Part shown: positions 1 to 9,221 of the stretch, piece by piece
Layout of the letters: each line of letters opens with the position of its first letter
How positions within the stretch are numbered: the first letter of the stretch is position 1
Origin: JBDKVA01 sp039679375
Lineage (GTDB): Bacteria; Bacillota; Clostridia; Acetivibrionales; DTU013
DNA length: 64,000 bases
Assembly (NCBI GenBank): GCA_039679375.1
Contig: JBDKVA010000207.1
Span: forward strand, 1 to 64,000
Direction: 5' to 3'
Made by a program: the position numbers and the translations under genes
Notes under the pieces: model-generated
Seen by the model: the letters and a program-made list of their open reading frames with translations, nothing else
Told to the model about the DNA's origin: nothing
The model's database searches: none

Positions 1-3000
1 TTAATAAAAATAGACGATAGCACAGGAGGAGTATATGCCAGCATTCATCATCTGATCTCCGACGCGTGGTCTGTAAGCCAGCTGGGAAATCAGATCATCA
101 GCGTATATTCGAAGCTAAAGGATGAAGAGATGACAGCGGCCATTTCAAACCCATCTTTTATAGATTATATAACAAATGAACAGGAGTATTTAGATTCCGA
201 TCGATGTAGAAAAGATAAAGAATATTGGCATAATAAATTTGAATTGTTTCACGGTATAACCAAAATCAAAAATTATAACCCGGAAAGTATTTGCATAAAA
301 GCCAAACGAAAGACTATGCTGCTCCCCAAAAAACTTACAACAAAAATATATGATTATTGTACTGAAAATAAAACTTCTGTATTTTCCATATTTACCGCGG
401 CGTTATCCATGTACATCAATCGGATAACTTCAAAAGAAAATATAACTTTTGGGACAACAACATTAAATAGGCTTAATTCAAAAGAAAAAGCAACAACAGG
501 CATGTTTAATAATATCGCTCCAATGATTGTTAATCTAAAAGATAATATGAATTTTGAGGAACTAACTGAGTTGGTTACCAGAGAAGGGCTTTCTTTATTA
601 AAGCATCAGAGATATCCTTATGATTTAATACTTAAGAAGGTAAGAGAAACACATAAAGTATTAGACAATATTTTTGATATTCTTTTGACTTATCACAATA
701 TAAAGTTCGTCAAAGACGAAAGTCTGGTTGACTATAAAACGAGATGGCATTTCAACGGATATCAGGTTGACTCATTACATATCTACATTAACGACAGAGA
801 AAACGAAGGCCATCTTATTATTGATTATGATTATTTAATTGATTTGTTTCATGCAAAAGAGATTGACTTTATTCATCAGAATTTAATAAATATATTGTGG
901 CATGCTCTTGATAATCCTACCAAGACAATTTCAAAGCTGGAAATGCTTTCAGAAAGAGAAAAATTTAAAATTCTATATGAATTTAATAAAATAAAAATAA
1001 TATATCCGGAAGGTATTGATCATTATTTTGATGAACCGGGCAAGGATATACCCAGGGAAGCTAAGTGTTACATATTAGATAAAAATCAAAATATTTTACC
1101 AATAGGGATTGCAGGACAACTATATATATCCGGTGCCAATTTAAAAACAGAAAAAATGAATGCGCTAGGTATATCAAAAGATATGGCAATATCAAATCCA
1201 TATTCTACTGATGATGTAATTTATGCTCTGAATTGCAGTGCAAGATGGTATCCTGATGGGGATATTTTATATCTTGGCAGCAATAATGTCGAAAAACCTA
1301 AAGAAGAAACCGACGAAGACAATAAAAAAGAAAAAATAGCGGTAAATATCTTATCGACATTTACTGCCGAGCCTGTTGAAAGCTATATAAAATGGTGGGG
1401 AAAGAAATTTGGATATAATATTAATGTTGACTTTGCCGGATATAATCAGGTGTTTCAAGAGCTTTTAAATCCCAGTGGTATGTTGTCTGAAAATAAAGAC
1501 GGTATCAATGTTTTGATGGTTAGGTTTGAAGACTTCACTAGATATAATAAAGAGACTGACCAAGATAAACTTTTATTATTGGAAAGAACATACGAAGATT
1601 TAAAGGAAGCTATCAGAAAATTTGTGAATAAAGCACCACTGATTATTTCGATTTTCCCTATTTCAACACATTTAAGATTAAGCGATTATTTAAGACAAAT
1701 GATAGCTAAAATAAATGATGATTTTATAACAGTACTTTCAAATCAAAAGAATGTATATATATTGGACTTTAACGAATTGCAGATATTATATGGAATCCAG
1801 GAAGTATTTGATATTTTAAAAGATAAAGAAGGTCATATGCCTTTTACAGAAGAATACTATGCTGCAATGGGAACAGAATTGGCAAGAAAGATTGTTGCAA
1901 TAAAAAAACAGGTTTTCAAAGTAATCGTTTTGGATTGTGATAACACGCTCTGGAAAGGAATTTGCGGAGAAGATGGCGTATTAGGGGTACATGTAACAGA
2001 ATCGTATAAGCAGTTGCAGCAGTTTATGCTGCAAAAGTATAAAGAAGGTATGTTACTTGCTGTATGCAGCAAAAATAATGAAAAAGATGTTTTTAATGTG
2101 TTTGATAATAATCCTGATATGATTCTTAACAAAAGTCATATTATTAGCTGGAAAGTCAATTGGAGAGATAAAAGTGAAAATATTAAGGAAATAGCAAACG
2201 AATTGAATCTTGGTATTGACAGCTTTATATTTATAGATGATGATTCCTTAGAGTGTTCCAAAATGGTAGAACACTGCCCGGAAGTGTTAACTCTGCAGTT
2301 GCCGCAGAAAGATGAATACATACCTTTATTTTTAAAACATATTTGGGCGTTTGACAGAATAAGAGTAACAAAAGAAGATACTTTAAGAAGCAAGATGTAT
2401 GAAGCTGAAATCAAGAGGAATGAATACAAAGAAAAGAATACTTCGTTGGAAGGCTTTATAGAGAACCTGCAGTTAAAGGTGAGTATGAGGACAATTACTG
2501 AGGAAGAAATTGGCAGAGCGGCACAGCTGACTCAAAGAGTAAATCAATTTAACCTCAGCACTATCAGGAGAAGTGAAGATGAAATAGCTAAACTAATGAA
2601 AAATGAAATGTATAAATGCTTTGTTGTTGAAGCTAAGGATAAATTCGGAGAATACGGGATTGTCGGTCTTGTTATATTAAAAGATACCGGGGAAAAGATT
2701 TTTCTTGACACATTATTAATGAGCTGCAGAATATTTGGCAGAAACGTTGAAGACGTTTTGTTAGCCGGAATAGGCAGATATGCACGTGAGCTGGGCAGAC
2801 AAAACATTGAAGCTGTTTTTATACCGACCGAAAAGAATGTACCTGTTTACGATTTTATAAAACGCATGAAATGGGCGCTTATCGGGGAAACGGAGAAGCA
2901 GCAGAGTTTTAGTTTCAATACAGAGAATTTACCTGAGACTATAGAGTATATTGACTTTTATTATGACGAAAAATATGATAGTAATATAGACGATACACAG

Positions 3001-6000
3001 TCTACAGAAAGTGATTTAATCAAACATAAAGAAAATGAAACTTATAGATGTCGCGAAGAAAAGATTGATGGTAAATATGAAATTGATTATTTTTATGATA
3101 CAAACCCAATTAAAAACATTAATTGTTCAGAATATATTGAGCCTCTCAACTATTTAACAGCAACTAAATTATTGTCGATTAAATCCTATAATGATATCAA
3201 TATTGAATGCGAAAATAGTATTGTTGAAAATGAAACGCAAGAGAGGCTTTTATCCATTTCGCATAGTTTATTACAAGCAAATAAAGTTGGTATAAATGAT
3301 GACTTTTTTGAAATCGGAGGTGATTCACTAAGAGCTGTTATACTAATTTCAAGAATTAAAAAGGAATTTGGTGTTGAATTGACATTGAAAGATATTTTTA
3401 AATTTAACACTATTAGTAAGCTTGCAGAAAAAATCAATGGAACTGACAAACATGATTACGATCAAATATTACCTGTATGTAAAAAAACATATTACGAGCT
3501 ATCACCAGCGCAAAAAAGGATGTATATATTAAATAGAATTGAACAAGATTCTACCGGTTACAATGAATGCCATAAAATCATGATAGAAGGTAAACTGGAC
3601 AAGCAAAAACTTGAATCAGCGTTTCAGCAATTTATTAATAGACATGAAATAATGAGAACTAGCTTTGAAATGTTGGAAGAGGGACCTGTACAAAGGGTTT
3701 ATAACAAAATAGATTTTAATATATCATTTTTGCGAGTTAATCCGAAAGAGGTTGAAAAAATAATAGGTGACTTTGTAAAGCCATTTGATTTATCAAAACC
3801 TCCACTAATTAGGGTATCATTACTTGAGATTGGTAAAGATAAATATATTCTTTTATTTGATATTCATCATATAATTATTGATGGGACATCTTTCGGAATA
3901 TTAATAAAAGAGGTCTTAGCATTATATGAAGGCAGAGAACCAGGCCATCAAGAGATTCAGTACAAGGATTTCGCAAATTGGCAAAACACATTTTTAAAAT
4001 CGGCAAATATTAAGAAACAGGAGGACTACTGGTTACAGCAATTCAGTGATGAAATTCCGGTTCTGAATTTGCCGACAGACCACCAGAGGCCCGCAGTACA
4101 AAGCTTTAACGGAAAAAAGGATTATTTTACACTTGATAAGTGTGAAGTAGATAAGCTTAAGTTGATATGTAACAATACAGGAACTACTTTGTTTATGCTG
4201 CTTTATGCTGCTTTCAACGTACTGCTTTATAGATATACCGGTCAGGAGGACATTGTTGTTGGAACACCTGTTTCAGGTAGAAGTCATGCGGAAGCAGAAA
4301 ATATTGTAGGGATGTTTGTAAATACTCTACCAATTAGAACCTATCCCAAGGGGAACAAGGAATTTATTACTTATTTAAGTGAAGTTAAAGAAACGATTCT
4401 TATGGGCTTGGAAAATCAGGATTATCAATACGACTATCTGATAGAAAAACTAAATGTACAGAGAGAACTAAATAGAAACCCACTATTTGATGTAACATTT
4501 TCACTGCAAAATACTGAAATGTCAGATATTAATTTGGACGGTATAATAGTGAGTCATTGTAGAATTGATAATAAAAAGTCTAAGTTTGATCTTTCCTTAC
4601 TAGCTCAAGAAACAGGTATGAGGATAGAATTTGAATTGGAGTATTGTACCAATCTTTTCAATGATGATACTATAAAGAGGTTTCAGGGTCACTTTCTGAA
4701 TATACTGAAGGAAATTACCAGTAATCCCGAAATATTAATATCAAATATAGAAATTATGAGTGAAGAGGAAAAACGTCAAATTCTATATGGATTTAATGAC
4801 ACACAGGCAGATTATCCAAAAGACAAAACAGTTCATCAGCTTTTTGAAGAACAAGTGGAAAGAACTCCTGAAAAAATCGCTGTTGTATTTGAGAATAAAC
4901 AAATAACATATAGAGAGCTTAATGCAAAGTCTAATCAGCTTGCTAGAGCTTTAAGGGATAAAGGTGTAAAACCGGAAACAATTGTAGCAATAATGGTCGA
5001 ACGATCACTTGAAATGATAATTGGAATTCTCGCTATTTTGAAAGCTGGAGGAGCTTATTTGCCCATTGACCCGGAATACCCTGATGAAAGAATAAAGTAT
5101 ATGCTTGAGGATAGTGGAACTCAGATTTTATTAACACAAAAAGACTTAATAAGTAAAGCAGGCTTTAACGGGTATGTATTTTTAGTTGATTGTATTGCAT
5201 CACTGAATGAAAATGTAAATAATTTAGTTAATATAAGTGAACCAAATAACTTAATGTATTTGATTTATACATCTGGAACTACGGGAAAACCTAAAGGAGT
5301 CATGGTTGAGCACAGAAATATAGTTAATTTTATAAAAGGTATAAACGATAGAATTTGCTTTAGTAATAATGATACTATACTAGGCATTACAACAATTTCA
5401 TTTGATATATTTGTACTAGAAACCTGGTTACCTCTGACGAGAGGTATGAAGATTGTTTTAGCCAACAAAAAGCAGCAATTTGATATTACTGAACTTGTTT
5501 CTGCTGCAATAAAAAATGAAGTTACGGTAATTCAATTTACTCCTTCTAGAATGAAGTTAGTTATTGAAGATCCGAAATCGGATAGACTATTAAAACAGGT
5601 ACGAATGATACTGTTGGGAGGAGAATCCTTACAATATACATTATTGAGTTCGATAAAGCAGATTACTTCAGCTAAAATCTATAATATGTATGGGCCAACT
5701 GAAACAAGTGTTTGGTCATCGTTAAAGGAGCTCACATTTGAATCGGAAATTAGCATTGGCAAACCAATATCTAATACTCAGTTTTATGTATTAGATAACC
5801 TACTGCGCATTCAACCTTATAATATACCAGGAGAGTTATGTATTGCTGGAGAAGGATTAGCTAGAGGATATTTTAATCAGAATGAATTAACAAGTGAAAA
5901 GTTCATTTCAAATCCATATAATCCGGATAAAAAAATATATAGAACTGGAGATTTAGCAGTTCTTCTTAGTGATGGCAGCATTAAGATATTAGGAAGGAAT

Positions 6001-7251
6001 GATAATCAGGTTAAATTTATGGGTTACCGAATAGAACTAAGTGAGATAGAGAAAAATATACTAGAATTTGATGCTTTTCAAGAATGTGCAGTTCTAAAAA
6101 AATGTAATAATTTATCTGAATCTTTATGTGCTTATATTGTTTCCGATCATCAAATTAATGAATATGAATTGAAGAGATTTTTAATAAATAGAATACCTTA
6201 TTATATGATACCTCAAACATGTATCCAACTAGACAAAATGCCTTTAAACAGTAATGGGAAAATTGACAGAAAGAGACTAAGCGAAGCTAAAGCAATGCAA
6301 CCGGAGAAGAACCATTTATATAAATCAGAAGGTGAAGTCCAAAAGATTTTGTTAAGTATTTACAATAAGATATTAAACATAGATAATATTGATATACAAC
6401 AAAGCTTTTTTGATTTAGGGGGAGATTCCCTTCAGATTATAAAGCTTACGATTGAGATATACAATCATTTTGGTATAGAATTGAATTTTTCTGATATTTA
6501 TAAATCATCTACAATTGAGGATCTTAGTATAGATATATCGGACAAGCTATTGAAGGGATATAAAAGTGGTATTGATGTTGGTGCAGCATATCATTTATTA
6601 AACGATAAAAGAAACAGGAATATATTTGCTTTCCCTCCAATTACAGGGTTCGGTTTAGCCTTTAGCGAAATGGCAAAGAATATAAAGGAGTTTTCACTAT
6701 ATGCCTTTAATTATTTAGAGGATGAAGATAAAATTGATAAATATTACAATATTATAAAGAGCTTACAAAGCAGTGAGCCATATGTTTTATTAGGCTTTTC
6801 GGCAGGTGCAAATATTGTCTTGGATTTAGCTCGGAAGTTTAGCAAAAAAACTATTATAATTTTAATGGATGGATTCTGGGGGGAAATACGTAAAGAAGAT
6901 ATAGAAAGCAAGGTTGATTTCTTTATTGAATATAGTATGGAATATGCGAATTTAGACCATAAGAACAAATTCATAAATCAGATACTTGAAAAAAGAATAC
7001 GGAATTATATGTATTATATAGCAGATACGGATAAGTCTAAATATAAAATTAGCCAGGACATACATTTCCTGCATTCAAAAGATATGACTGAGTCACATAT
7101 AGAATCATTAGAAAGTTTAACGAAAGGAAGTATTATAAAATATAGTGCATATGGTAAGCATTTTGATTTACTAAAGATTGGATATGTTGAAAACAATGCG
7201 AATATAATTGTAGATATTATAAAAATCAATTTAAAAGCAATGATAAAATGA
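1..7251 (+). CDS. Non-ribosomal peptide synthetase with FkbH-like domain, 5' end outside window
   Basis: The frame is open from base 1, so the ATG at 130 is internal: an HHxxxDA condensation motif is encoded at 46-66, upstream of it. In order: C domain (1-~1000); an adenylation remnant (~1000-1300) keeping only late-A-domain text such as PIGIAGQLYISG and PDGDILYLG; a FkbH-like HAD domain (~1340-2930) with DCDNTLW near 1933; T (~3220-3450, pantetheine Ser 3325-3327 in GGDSL); a second C (HHIIIDG at 3865-3885); a complete A (~4800-6290, YTSGTTGKPKG, GRNDNQVK, NGKIDR); T (Ser 6427-6429 in GGDSL); and a thioesterase (GFSAG Ser 6799-6801, Asp near 6868, His near 7159). FkbH proteins load a glyceryl unit from 1,3-bisphosphoglycerate onto a carrier protein. 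The A-domain pocket reads D-I-L-Q-L-G-M-V-W-K by alignment to GrsA, close to glycine codes. The TE makes this the last synthetase of its line. The gene is AT-rich. Confidence 0.93.
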   Translation, partial: LIKIDDSTGGVYASIHHLISDAWSVSQLGNQIISVYSKLKDEEMTAAISNPSFIDYITNEQEYLDSDRCRKDKEYWHNKFELFHGITKIKNYNPESICIKAKRKTMLLPKKLTTKIYDYCTENKTSVFSIFTAALSMYINRITSKENITFGTTTLNRLNSKEKATTGMFNNIAPMIVNLKDNMNFEELTELVTREGLSLLKHQRYPYDLILKKVRETHKVLDNIFDILLTYHNIKFVKDESLVDYKTRWHFNGYQVDSLHIYINDRENEGHLIIDYDYLIDLFHAKEIDFIHQNLINILWHALDNPTKTISKLEMLSEREKFKILYEFNKIKIIYPEGIDHYFDEPGKDIPREAKCYILDKNQNILPIGIAGQLYISGANLKTEKMNALGISKDMAISNPYSTDDVIYALNCSARWYPDGDILYLGSNNVEKPKEETDEDNKKEKIAVNILSTFTAEPVESYIKWWGKKFGYNINVDFAGYNQVFQELLNPSGMLSENKDGINVLMVRFEDFTRYNKETDQDKLLLLERTYEDLKEAIRKFVNKAPLIISIFPISTHLRLSDYLRQMIAKINDDFITVLSNQKNVYILDFNELQILYGIQEVFDILKDKEGHMPFTEEYYAAMGTELARKIVAIKKQVFKVIVLDCDNTLWKGICGEDGVLGVHVTESYKQLQQFMLQKYKEGMLLAVCSKNNEKDVFNVFDNNPDMILNKSHIISWKVNWRDKSENIKEIANELNLGIDSFIFIDDDSLECSKMVEHCPEVLTLQLPQKDEYIPLFLKHIWAFDRIRVTKEDTLRSKMYEAEIKRNEYKEKNTSLEGFIENLQLKVSMRTITEEEIGRAAQLTQRVNQFNLSTIRRSEDEIAKLMKNEMYKCFVVEAKDKFGEYGIVGLVILKDTGEKIFLDTLLMSCRIFGRNVEDVLLAGIGRYARELGRQNIEAVFIPTEKNVPVYDFIKRMKWALIGETEKQQSFSFNTENLPETIEYIDFYYDEKYDSNIDDTQSTESDLIKHKENETYRCREEKIDGKYEIDYFYDTNPIKNINCSEYIEPLNYLTATKLLSIKSYNDINIECENSIVENETQERLLSISHSLLQANKVGINDDFFEIGGDSLRAVILISRIKKEFGVELTLKDIFKFNTISKLAEKINGTDKHDYDQILPVCKKTYYELSPAQKRMYILNRIEQDSTGYNECHKIMIEGKLDKQKLESAFQQFINRHEIMRTSFEMLEEGPVQRVYNKIDFNISFLRVNPKEVEKIIGDFVKPFDLSKPPLIRVSLLEIGKDKYILLFDIHHIIIDGTSFGILIKEVLALYEGREPGHQEIQYKDFANWQNTFLKSANIKKQEDYWLQQFSDEIPVLNLPTDHQRPAVQSFNGKKDYFTLDKCEVDKLKLICNNTGTTLFMLLYAAFNVLLYRYTGQEDIVVGTPVSGRSHAEAENIVGMFVNTLPIRTYPKGNKEFITYLSEVKETILMGLENQDYQYDYLIEKLNVQRELNRNPLFDVTFSLQNTEMSDINLDGIIVSHCRIDNKKSKFDLSLLAQETGMRIEFELEYCTNLFNDDTIKRFQGHFLNILKEITSNPEILISNIEIMSEEEKRQILYGFNDTQADYPKDKTVHQLFEEQVERTPEKIAVVFENKQITYRELNAKSNQLARALRDKGVKPETIVAIMVERSLEMIIGILAILKAGGAYLPIDPEYPDERIKYMLEDSGTQILLTQKDLISKAGFNGYVFLVDCIASLNENVNNLVNISEPNNLMYLIYTSGTTGKPKGVMVEHRNIVNFIKGINDRICFSNNDTILGITTISFDIFVLETWLPLTRGMKIVLANKKQQFDITELVSAAIKNEVTVIQFTPSRMKLVIEDPKSDRLLKQVRMILLGGESLQYTLLSSIKQITSAKIYNMYGPTETSVWSSLKELTFESEISIGKPISNTQFYVLDNLLRIQPYNIPGELCIAGEGLARGYFNQNELTSEKFISNPYNPDKKIYRTGDLAVLLSDGSIKILGRNDNQVKFMGYRIELSEIEKNILEFDAFQECAVLKKCNNLSESLCAYIVSDHQINEYELKRFLINRIPYYMIPQTCIQLDKMPLNSNGKIDRKRLSEAKAMQPEKNHLYKSEGEVQKILLSIYNKILNIDNIDIQQSFFDLGGDSLQIIKLTIEIYNHFGIELNFSDIYKSSTIEDLSIDISDKLLKGYKSGIDVGAAYHLLNDKRNRNIFAFPPITGFGLAFSEMAKNIKEFSLYAFNYLEDEDKIDKYYNIIKSLQSSEPYVLLGFSAGANIVLDLARKFSKKTIIILMDGFWGEIRKEDIESKVDFFIEYSMEYANLDHKNKFINQILEKRIRNYMYYIADTDKSKYKISQDIHFLHSKDMTESHIESLESLTKGSIIKYSAYGKHFDLLKIGYVENNANIIVDIIKINLKAMIK

Positions 7252-7279
7252 CTATGCACGTTATTGATATGCATAGTCA
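7249..7279 (+). terminator. Stem-loop overlapping the synthetase stop codon
   Basis: A perfect 10-bp inverted repeat (TGACTATGCA / TGCATAGTCA) with an 11-nt loop; the left arm contains the TGA stop. No T-run follows, so it is not a classic intrinsic terminator. It may protect the transcript or reduce read-through into the kinase gene 35 bases further on. Confidence 0.5.
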
Positions 7280-7313
7280 CTATGATGCACTGTTTTAATA
7301 TGGAGGTAATTGG

Positions 7314-9221
7314 ATGACCGCGATAATTATTTATTTTATTATTATATGTATTTCTATATTATCTTTAACTTATATAGAAATATATATTATTAATTTGAAA
7401 AATAAAAAGCAAGTACATATATTCTTTTTTTACGCAATATTCTTTTTAATTATTTATAATATTGGAATGGCTATATTAATTTCGTCACAGATATTTTTTA
7501 ATTATAAAAATATATTTATTGAATATATTATTTTCTTTGGTATTACAAATTGCTCAGTATTTTTTTTATTGTTTAGCTTAGTTTATGTTAAGCAAAAATT
7601 AAATCTTAATAAATACCTGATTTTATTTATTATACCTGGTTTTACAAATATTATATTATGGACAAATTCGTATCATAAATTTTTTTATAAGGAGTATGGA
7701 TTAAATACTAAATATTCTTTTGGCCCATATTTTTATATACATATTTGCGTAACATGGATATATATACTGGCAGCAATTGGATATCTATTGTATTTTTCCT
7801 CAAAAAATTCAGGTTTCTTTGTTAAACAAACTAAACTAATTATATTAGGTTCAATAATTCCATTACCTTTTAATATTTCATGGATTATAGGAAATATGTT
7901 AGACATTGATTATCTAAAATTCTATTCACCGTATGATATATCTCCTATAACTTTAACTATAACAATTATATTCTTTGCTCTTGCCATATTTAAATTTGAT
8001 TTTTTAAATATAGTACCAATTGCTTTACAAAGGATAGTTGATATTATTTCCGATGGTTTTTTAGTTGTTGATGAAGAATATAGTATTATAGATTATAACA
8101 AAACATTCCTTAATACATTTAGTAATCTTTTCAGTTTTAAAAGAAAAGATAATGTTATTAGTATTTTGAAAGATGACAAGATCATTGATTCAACTTTATT
8201 TTTAAATTATGTTAATAAAGCAGTAAATACACGAGAATCCGTATTACTAGAAAAACATATTAAAAAAGATAATTTTGATAAATGTTTTACGGTAGAAATA
8301 ACGCCAATTTTTTCTGAAGATAAGAAAAAGTTTAGATTTCATATTCATAAATTTGTTAGTCATAATGTAAAATCCAGCTTAATCGGTATTATAATCTTAT
8401 TTAAAGACATTACAGACCATAAGAAGCATATAGAAGCAATTAAGGAGCAGCAGGCGATTCTCCTGGAACAGGAGCGGCTGGCTTCGCTGGGGCAGCTTAT
8501 CGGCGGCATTGCGCACAACCTGAAGACGCCTATCATGTCTATTGCAGGAGGGATAGAGGCTCTCAGGGATCTGGCTTTCGAATATCGCGACTCTATTGGC
8601 GACATGAGTGTCACGGACCAGGATCACAAGGAGATCGCCAAGGAGATGATGTCCTGGCTGGACAGGATAAAACCGTATTGCTCCTATATGTCGGATGTCA
8701 TATCGGCTGTAAAGGGGCAGGCTGTTCAGATGAATGCTTCCATTACATCAAAATTCACGGTGGATGAGCTGATTAAGAGGGTAGAACTCCTTATGAAGCA
8801 TGAATTGAAAAAATTTCATTGCGTCTTGGATATTGTTTCCCAAATCGATATGACTACAGAAATTAAGGGTGAGGTTAATAATTTGGTGCAAGTGTTCGAT
8901 AATATTATTATAAATGCCATGCAATCCTATGAAGGACAAAATGGGTCTATTGAATTGAAAATTGTACGCAGCGGGGATAATGTTGAATTTAGTTTTAAGG
9001 ATTATGGGAAAGGGATACCAAAGGAAGTAACAGATAAATTATTTAGGGAAATGGTCACTACAAAAGGGAAAAACGGTACCGGATTGGGTTTGTACATGTC
9101 CTATTCCACGATAAAGGGGCGCTTTGGCGGCAATATGTCTTTCACATCAAAAGAAGGCTGTGGCACTACCATTTTCATATCCATACCGTGTATAGTATAC
9201 AGCAGTCGGGAGGCTGAATAA
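7314..9221 (+). CDS. 7TM-PAS sensor histidine kinase
   Basis: A 635-residue membrane kinase. The first ~240 residues are strongly hydrophobic with about seven membrane segments, like the 7TM sensor region of histidine kinases. A PAS-like segment follows (~245-350), then a kinase core with the H-box HNLKTP (His 401), an N-box around NIIINAM, and ATP-binding glycine motifs DYGKGIP and GTGLGLYM. The start has a clear GGAGG. The stop codon abuts the ATG of the HD-GYP regulator, its likely partner. Composition is mosaic: bases 7381-7440 hold 9 G/C of 60, while 8461-8520 hold 39 of 60, so sensor and kinase halves seem to have different histories. The ligand is unknown; position behind the synthetase allows, but does not show, sensing of its product. 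Confidence 0.9.
   Translation: MTAIIIYFIIICISILSLTYIEIYIINLKNKKQVHIFFFYAIFFLIIYNIGMAILISSQIFFNYKNIFIEYIIFFGITNCSVFFLLFSLVYVKQKLNLNKYLILFIIPGFTNIILWTNSYHKFFYKEYGLNTKYSFGPYFYIHICVTWIYILAAIGYLLYFSSKNSGFFVKQTKLIILGSIIPLPFNISWIIGNMLDIDYLKFYSPYDISPITLTITIIFFALAIFKFDFLNIVPIALQRIVDIISDGFLVVDEEYSIIDYNKTFLNTFSNLFSFKRKDNVISILKDDKIIDSTLFLNYVNKAVNTRESVLLEKHIKKDNFDKCFTVEITPIFSEDKKKFRFHIHKFVSHNVKSSLIGIIILFKDITDHKKHIEAIKEQQAILLEQERLASLGQLIGGIAHNLKTPIMSIAGGIEALRDLAFEYRDSIGDMSVTDQDHKEIAKEMMSWLDRIKPYCSYMSDVISAVKGQAVQMNASITSKFTVDELIKRVELLMKHELKKFHCVLDIVSQIDMTTEIKGEVNNLVQVFDNIIINAMQSYEGQNGSIELKIVRSGDNVEFSFKDYGKGIPKEVTDKLFREMVTTKGKNGTGLGLYMSYSTIKGRFGGNMSFTSKEGCGTTIFISIPCIVYSSREAE

Noticed and set aside
130..7251. 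Taking the ATG at 130 as the synthetase start
   Set aside because: The frame is open to base 1 and encodes the condensation motif HHxxxDA at 46-66, so the gene begins left of the window.
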